Source: CAWEPK01 sp049521495 (lineage in GTDB: Bacteria; Desulfobacterota; Syntrophorhabdia; Syntrophorhabdales; WCHB1-27). From it: 9,730 bases of DNA. A program made the position numbers and the translations under genes. Within the stretch, counting starts at the first letter, position 1. Each line of letters starts with the position of its first letter. The stretch covers positions 1 through 9,730 of the forward strand of contig JBEKOT010000096.1 in the NCBI GenBank assembly GCA_049521495.1, read 5' to 3'. Of this stretch, positions 5,643-9,730 are shown in pieces. Below the pieces are notes generated by a model. The model was not told the DNA's origin. It saw nothing but the letters and a program-made list of their open reading frames with translations, and searched no databases.

Positions 5643-6569
5643 ATGAATCTTCTCAATAATATACTGCTGGTTTTTGTGGTGATCTCTTCCATGGCCATAG
5701 CCATTATTTTCCCCGACTTCGGTTCCCGATTTAAAGTTCTGCCTTTTTATTGCCTGATGATCATTTTTTTTCTCAGTTACCTGTCCATCGATCTTGCGGA
5801 CGTCTTGAAAGCGCTTAAGGATCACAGCGCACAGCTTCTTGTATTCATGGTGATGAAACTGGCCGTTCTGCCCGTCATCCTTTATTTTGCCTTCTATTTT
5901 ATCGCGCCGTCTTATGCCCTTTCCGCCCTGCTTTTGACGGGAGTTTCCGCGGGCGTTGTTGCACCTATGATTTCGAACATGGTGAGGGGTAACAGCGCGC
6001 TGGTCCTGGTTGCCGTGGTGATTACATCGGCGCTCGCGCCTTTTACGTTGCCGGCGGTTATTAAGCTGGTCGTGGCAAAAGAGGTGGCGATTTCCTTTCC
6101 GTCCATGCTGCGGATGTTGGCCACGGTGATTTTTATCCCCATTATCATTGTTGAAATCATCCGATACCTGCTGCCCAGGCTTGTAGCGCCGATTCTAAAA
6201 ACCTATTTCCCCGTCTCGCTTCTTCTGTTCGCGCTGATCAACCTGGGGGTTTTCTACCGCTACTCGCCTTTTTTTAAAAAAGAACCGTCCGTGATTATTA
6301 TGGCGACAATTGTGGCCTTTGTCCTGGCGGCTATTTACTGTGTGGTCGGCATATCATTCTTCCGCAAAGGACCGGTCGAGAGTCAATTGGCCGGTGCGGT
6401 CATGCTGGGTAATCTCAATAACGTGCTGGTGATTGTTTTTTCATCCGAATTTTTCGGCCCCGTAGAGCCGTTGGTCGCCGCCATGTATGTGATACCTTTT
6501 TTCGTCATAGTGATCCCGCTTCGCTATTATTACTATCGAAAAACAAGATTGTTAAGCGTGGTTAAGTGA
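5643..6569 (+). CDS. BASS-type (bile acid:Na+ symporter-like) membrane transporter
   Basis: This 308-residue (318 if started at ATG 5613) integral membrane protein has nine to ten hydrophobic segments. It fits the SBF/BASS superfamily, which takes up organic anions with sodium or exports them. The two family crossover regions are visible: GVSAGVVAPMISNMVRGN (100-117) and GNLNNVLVIVFSSEFFGP (256-273), the latter matching the 'NN' signature of the second discontinuous helix. The tail is short and basic (RYYYYRKTRLL). ATG 5643 was preferred because MNLLNNILLVFVV starts directly with the first helix. ATG 5613 lies inside the 27-bp repeat and has no ribosome site. The start at 5643 is also weakly supported. 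The gene is clearly richer in A/T, with runs of T and T-ending codons, than its neighbours, which suggests later acquisition. Substrate unknown. Confidence 0.75.
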   Translation: MNLLNNILLVFVVISSMAIAIIFPDFGSRFKVLPFYCLMIIFFLSYLSIDLADVLKALKDHSAQLLVFMVMKLAVLPVILYFAFYFIAPSYALSALLLTGVSAGVVAPMISNMVRGNSALVLVAVVITSALAPFTLPAVIKLVVAKEVAISFPSMLRMLATVIFIPIIIVEIIRYLLPRLVAPILKTYFPVSLLLFALINLGVFYRYSPFFKKEPSVIIMATIVAFVLAAIYCVVGISFFRKGPVESQLAGAVMLGNLNNVLVIVFSSEFFGPVEPLVAAMYVIPFFVIVIPLRYYYYRKTRLLSVVK

Positions 6570-6614
6570 AAATGAGGCAACTTGCTGCTGCTGTACATCG
6601 AAGTAATTTGCTGC

Positions 6615-6643
6615 TTTATTTCGCGAGCACCCCCTGCTATAAT
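6615..6643 (+). promoter_or_regulatory. Putative extended -10 promoter of the hybrid kinase gene
   Basis: TGCTATAAT at 6635-6643 is a perfect -10 with the extended TGn motif. The hexamer 17 bp upstream (TTTATT, 6615-6620) is a poor -35, which extended -10 promoters tolerate. It would give a leader of about 70 nt before ATG 6720. TTGCTGCT occurs twice upstream (6582-6589 and 6608-6615), 26 bp apart. That may be chance. Confidence 0.5.
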
Positions 6644-6719
6644 TGCTTCGACTGCCCCTACCTATTCAACGTGAGCCACTCCGCAGTCAAAAGGCCGCCA
6701 TCGCTGACCGTGAGGGGTT

Positions 6720-9212
6720 ATGGCCAAAAACGGCCCCAATAATTCGACCACCCTTGAAAAAAAGGACAAGGAGCAGCGGAGGAGAACCAACGAAGAGCTT
6801 GAAAAGAGGGTTGCCGAGCGGACGGCTGAGCTTCTGCGGGCGAACGAGCTTCTGCAAAAGGAGATCGAGGAACGAAAGCGGGCAGAAGAGGCTCTGCGAG
6901 AGAGCGAGTCGAACTTCCGGGCTCTTGCCGACAACTCTACGGCAGCCATCTTCATCGTACGGGAAGAGAAGTTTGTCTATATAAATAAGAACTTCAGAGA
7001 GAACAGCGGTTACACCCTTGAGGACCTTCAAGCGGTGCCGTTCTGGAGCATCATATCCCCGGAGATGCGAGACCAGATAAGAGCTAACGCCGCCGCCCGG
7101 CGGCAGGACAGCGCTCCAAAGCACTATGAGCTGAAAATCAGAACCAAATCAGGGGAAGAGAAGATTACCCAGGTCGGGGTCACCGGCATTGAATTCAACA
7201 AGAAGCCGGCGATCCTCGGCTTGGTTGTGGACATCACCGAGCGCAAGCGGATGGAGGAAGCCCTGCGCTCCAGTCAGGAGGCGGCCCAAGCCATACTGAA
7301 CGCCACACAGGAAGCAATGTTCCTTATCGATGCATCCGGTACCATTCTGGCGATCAACACAGCAGCTGCTCGCAGGCTCAGGGCAGGACCGCTTCAAATG
7401 ATCGGCCGCTGCATATACGACTTCTTGCCTGCCGATGTTGCACGGACACGAAAGGCAGCCGGCGAAGAGGTGATCCGAACGGGAAGACCGATCGCTCTCA
7501 AGGACGAACGCATGGGAAGGTATTTCGACAGCGTGGTCTACCCGGTCTGCGACGAAGCGGGACAGGTTACCAGGATGGTGGTTTATTCACATGACGTCAC
7601 CGAGCGCAAGCAGATGGAGGAACAGCTTCGCAAATCACGCGATGAGCTGGAGCGGCGCGTCAAGGAGAGGACCGCAGAGCTGGAAGAATCCCACGAAAGG
7701 TTCCGCTTGCTAGCTGATCTGCTCCCCGAGATGGTGTTCGAGACCGACCTTCAGGGCAACCGCACCTACGCCAACCGCCTGGCCCTCGACATATTCGGCC
7801 TCACATCCGAGGATCTCAAGCGCGGCTTCAACATACGCGACGCAGTGGCGCCGAAGGACCACCACAGGGTTATGGAGAACGCAAAGAAGATCATCGATGG
7901 AGAAGAGCGGTCGGGCGCTGAATACACGGTGAGGCGCAAGGATGGCAGCGAGTTCCCCGCCTTCGTACACGCAACCCGCATTGAGCGCAACGGCCAGGTA
8001 GTGGGCCTGCGGGGTATCGTGATCGACCTGACTGAAGCCAGAAGGGCGGAAGCCGAACGGATGCGGCTCGAGGAGCAGTTGCACCAGTCACAGAAGCTGG
8101 AGGCATTGGGGACGCTCGCCGGCGGCATTGCCCATGATTTTAATAACGTGCTTGCCATTGTCCTCGGCAACGCCGAGCTCGCCCTGGAGGACCTGAAAGG
8201 CAACAGTGGCCCGGAACGAAATATAAACCAGATAATAGATGCATCGAAGCGTGCGAGGCAGTTGATCAAACAGATTCTCGCCTTCAGCCGGAAAACGGAA
8301 CGGGGGAAGACCCCTCTTGCACTGACCCCCCTCATCAAGGACACCTTCACGCTCCTGCGCGGCACCCTTCCCACCACGATTCGTCTGGAACTCGACCTTC
8401 AGAGCAAGTCCGACACGGTTCTCGCCGATCCTTCACAGATGGAGCAGGTGCTTATGAATTTGTCGACAAACGCCGCATATGCGATGAGAGAGAACGGGGG
8501 AGTGCTGACGATACGCCTCTCAGAAGTCGTTGTAAAGCAGAGCGACCGGATACCGGGTGGAGATCTGCGTCCGGGGGCGTACCTGAAGCTGGCGGTGGAG
8601 GATACAGGCACCGGCATGACCCAAAAAGTACGCCGAAGGATATTCGAACCGTTTTTTACTACCAAAAAGCCCGGTCAGGGGACAGGCATGGGTCTTGCGG
8701 TGGTGTACGGGATCGTGAAGAACCATGAGGGGACGATCACCGTGGAGAGCAAGCCGGGCAGAGGCTCCGTCTTCACTGTCTTCTTGCCTTATGCACAAGC
8801 AGAGGCGGCCGGCCAAAAAGAAGATGCGAGCGAGATCGCGGGAGGCAGCGAGCGGCTGCTTCTCGTGGACGATGAACCGGCCATCACCGAAGCTGCTTCA
8901 GCAACGCTTCGGCGCCTCGGGTATCACGTCACTACGGCAGAGAGCGGGAGCGAAGCATGGCACATCTTCACCAAAGACCCTCATGCCTTCGATCTCATCA
9001 TTACCGACCAGACCATGCCTGATCTTACAGGTGTAGATCTCGCCGAACGGATGTTGGCGGTGAGAAAAGATGCGCCTATCATCCTCCTTACCGGGTACAG
9101 CGAAATGGTTTCAGCAGAGCAAGCAAAGAAGGTGGGTATCAGAGATTTCATCATGAAGCCGATAGCAAAACGGGAAATGGCGGAAACGATACGACGAGTG
9201 CTCGATACCTAA
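6720..9212 (+). CDS. Soluble hybrid histidine kinase: three PAS domains, HisKA, HATPase, receiver
   Basis: This 830-residue sensor kinase has no membrane segment, so it senses a cytoplasmic signal. An N-terminal coiled coil (about 12-62) is followed by PAS1 (about 64-175), PAS2 (about 187-297), a second coiled coil (about 297-326) and PAS3 (about 327-440). The HisKA domain has phospho-acceptor His472 in GGIAHDFNN. The ATPase carries the N box (Asn580/Asn584 in MNLSTNAAYAM), G1 box EDTGTGM (627-633), an F-box-like IFEPFFTTK and G2 box GTGMGLA (654-660). The receiver (about 711-830) has Asp717/Asp718, phospho-acceptor Asp763 (ITDQTMPD), Thr791 and Lys813, all intact. Two linkers are near copies (ELEKRVAERTAEL and ELERRVKERTAEL). 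No haem- or flavin-binding motif was identified in the PAS domains. No output regulator is encoded nearby, so the phosphate must pass to a partner elsewhere. TGA at 6711 blocks upstream starts, and GAGGGG precedes the ATG. Confidence 0.95.
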   Translation: MAKNGPNNSTTLEKKDKEQRRRTNEELEKRVAERTAELLRANELLQKEIEERKRAEEALRESESNFRALADNSTAAIFIVREEKFVYINKNFRENSGYTLEDLQAVPFWSIISPEMRDQIRANAAARRQDSAPKHYELKIRTKSGEEKITQVGVTGIEFNKKPAILGLVVDITERKRMEEALRSSQEAAQAILNATQEAMFLIDASGTILAINTAAARRLRAGPLQMIGRCIYDFLPADVARTRKAAGEEVIRTGRPIALKDERMGRYFDSVVYPVCDEAGQVTRMVVYSHDVTERKQMEEQLRKSRDELERRVKERTAELEESHERFRLLADLLPEMVFETDLQGNRTYANRLALDIFGLTSEDLKRGFNIRDAVAPKDHHRVMENAKKIIDGEERSGAEYTVRRKDGSEFPAFVHATRIERNGQVVGLRGIVIDLTEARRAEAERMRLEEQLHQSQKLEALGTLAGGIAHDFNNVLAIVLGNAELALEDLKGNSGPERNINQIIDASKRARQLIKQILAFSRKTERGKTPLALTPLIKDTFTLLRGTLPTTIRLELDLQSKSDTVLADPSQMEQVLMNLSTNAAYAMRENGGVLTIRLSEVVVKQSDRIPGGDLRPGAYLKLAVEDTGTGMTQKVRRRIFEPFFTTKKPGQGTGMGLAVVYGIVKNHEGTITVESKPGRGSVFTVFLPYAQAEAAGQKEDASEIAGGSERLLLVDDEPAITEAASATLRRLGYHVTTAESGSEAWHIFTKDPHAFDLIITDQTMPDLTGVDLAERMLAVRKDAPIILLTGYSEMVSAEQAKKVGIRDFIMKPIAKREMAETIRRVLDT

Positions 9213-9256
9213 CCGACTTGTTAGCGGCACGCAGATCATAGGCCGAGCGGAAATGA

Positions 9257-9475
9257 AGGCGCGCCGGCAATGTCCGAGTTCATCGGCATGAAGGAGAGAA
9301 TATTGGGAAAGGCATATTAGCGCTGCCCGGCCTTGCCGCCATAGACTTCGGGTGGGGAAACCTCACGGACGGAAAGGCGGCCATAAACCTGCTGACGAGC
9401 GATGAGGTCTGGGACCGCGTTTCGGGCGGATACCCGAACAGGCTCTTCAAGTGCGAGATAAAGAGGCTGGATTAA
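9257..9475 (+). pseudogene. C-terminal remnant, probably of a molybdopterin oxidoreductase
   Basis: A frame open from 9257 to TAA 9475 has no ATG, GTG or TTG at all, so it cannot be a normal gene. Its translation includes AGNVRVHRHEGE, GKGILALPGLAA, FGWGN, AAINLLTSDEVWD and SGGYPNRLFKCEIKRLD. The order 'G..VRV...GE', 'GIL.LP', 'GWGN', 'NLLTSD', 'SGG.P....FKCE' resembles the end of the molybdopterin-dinucleotide-binding domain of DMSO-reductase-family catalytic subunits. That recognition comes from motif memory, not a search, and the short distance between GE and GKG suggests an internal loss. It sits between the kinase gene and an IS end. If the family call is wrong, it is still a start-less fragment of some protein. 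Confidence 0.45.
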
Positions 9476-9572
9476 GGGGCTTGCCGCCAGTCCGCCGCGT
9501 CCCGCGTCCCTTCAGATAGGCACTGCCTCGCGACCCGCGCGGGCGGCGATCAAGGCCGGCCCGCAACAACTA
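9476..9572. other. GC-rich non-coding spacer before the IS end
   Basis: No gene is seen here. The stretch is very GC-rich and contains the perfect 10-bp palindrome CCCGCGCGGG at 9534-9543 without a following T run, so it is not a convincing terminator. It joins the oxidoreductase remnant to the insertion-sequence end. Confidence 0.4.
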
Positions 9573-9730
9573 TGTGTGTCAACGCAAAGTAGAAATGTCC
9601 TATTCTTAGCAAAGTAGAAATGTCCGGTATGTAGTCTATCGTCTGTTTCTCTTCTAGTACCGATCCCCTGCTCATGACCCTTCCGCCGCCGTACTGTGGG
9701 AATGTGGTAAAGGCGGAGCCTTTTCCATAT
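9573..9730. mobile_element. End of an IS21-like insertion sequence, continuing beyond the window
   Basis: The sequence TGTGTGTCAACGC followed by tandem AAAGTAGAAATGTCC-type repeats is the layout of an IS21-family terminus: TG tip, then multiple repeats of about 17 bp. The exact tip is uncertain, with TG dinucleotides at 9573, 9575 and 9577. No istA or istB coding is recognisable before 9730. The inner 100 bp have only short frames on both strands, for example a minus-strand frame reading EKAPPLPHSHSTAAEGS before a stop. Whether this is the istA-proximal end or the istB-proximal end in reverse orientation cannot be told from here. Confidence 0.55.
9584..9625 (+). repeat. Two tandem 17-bp repeats of the IS end
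   Basis: GCAAAGTAGAAATGTCC occurs identically at 9584-9600 and 9609-9625, separated by 8 bp. Terminal repeats of this kind are the transposase-binding sites of IS21-family elements. Confidence 0.85.

Noticed and set aside
9270..9320. 16-codon frame MSEFIGMKERILGKAY after the kinase gene
   Set aside because: Too short and without a clear family match. It overlaps the oxidoreductase-like remnant in another frame.
9534..9543. 10-bp palindrome CCCGCGCGGG
   Set aside because: Occurs in a generally GC-rich stretch, with no loop, T run or repeat partner that would indicate a function.

Overview
The window reads as bacterial chromosome of moderately high GC from an anaerobe-like genome. The mix of genes (a creatinase-fold M24 protein next to a D-2-hydroxyacid dehydrogenase, a sirtuin, a THEP1-type NTPase, a Tat-exported hemerythrin, a PAS-rich hybrid kinase and a probable molybdopterin-oxidoreductase remnant) would suit a Desulfobacterota/Syntrophorhabdia-like organism. 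That placement is a guess from gene content and was not tested.

Left part (1-2967): a broken M24 (creatinase/aminopeptidase P fold) gene is followed 27 bp later by an intact NAD-type D-2-hydroxyacid dehydrogenase. A sirtuin-family NAD-dependent deacylase converges on them from the minus strand.

Middle part (2968-5499): upstream of the sirtuin, on the plus strand, lies a short relic of the 5' end of a THEP1-type NTPase gene. An intact copy of that gene sits about 1.9 kb further on. Between relic and intact copy is a tight two-gene unit: a TauE/SafE-type (TSUP) anion exporter and a twin-arginine-exported hemerythrin-like protein with a complete H, HxxxE, H, HxxxE ligand set. The relic and the intact NTPase differ almost only at third codon positions, so the relic descends from a formerly functional homologue.

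Right part (5500-9730): a 27-bp imperfect direct repeat precedes a visibly more AT-rich BASS-type (bile acid:Na+ symporter-like) transporter gene. An 830-residue soluble hybrid histidine kinase follows, with three PAS domains, HisKA, HATPase and a C-terminal receiver. After it come a start-less C-terminal fragment, probably of a molybdopterin oxidoreductase, and the end of an IS21-like insertion sequence that runs out of the window, marked by two tandem 17-bp repeats.

Overall this is an accessory, rearranged stretch: two decayed genes, one duplicated and truncated gene start, a probable recently acquired transporter and an IS end. No defence system, CRISPR array, tRNA or rRNA was seen. The most interesting points are the NTPase relic and cassette arrangement, the out-of-frame deletion in the M24 gene, and the repeat at the start of the transporter.
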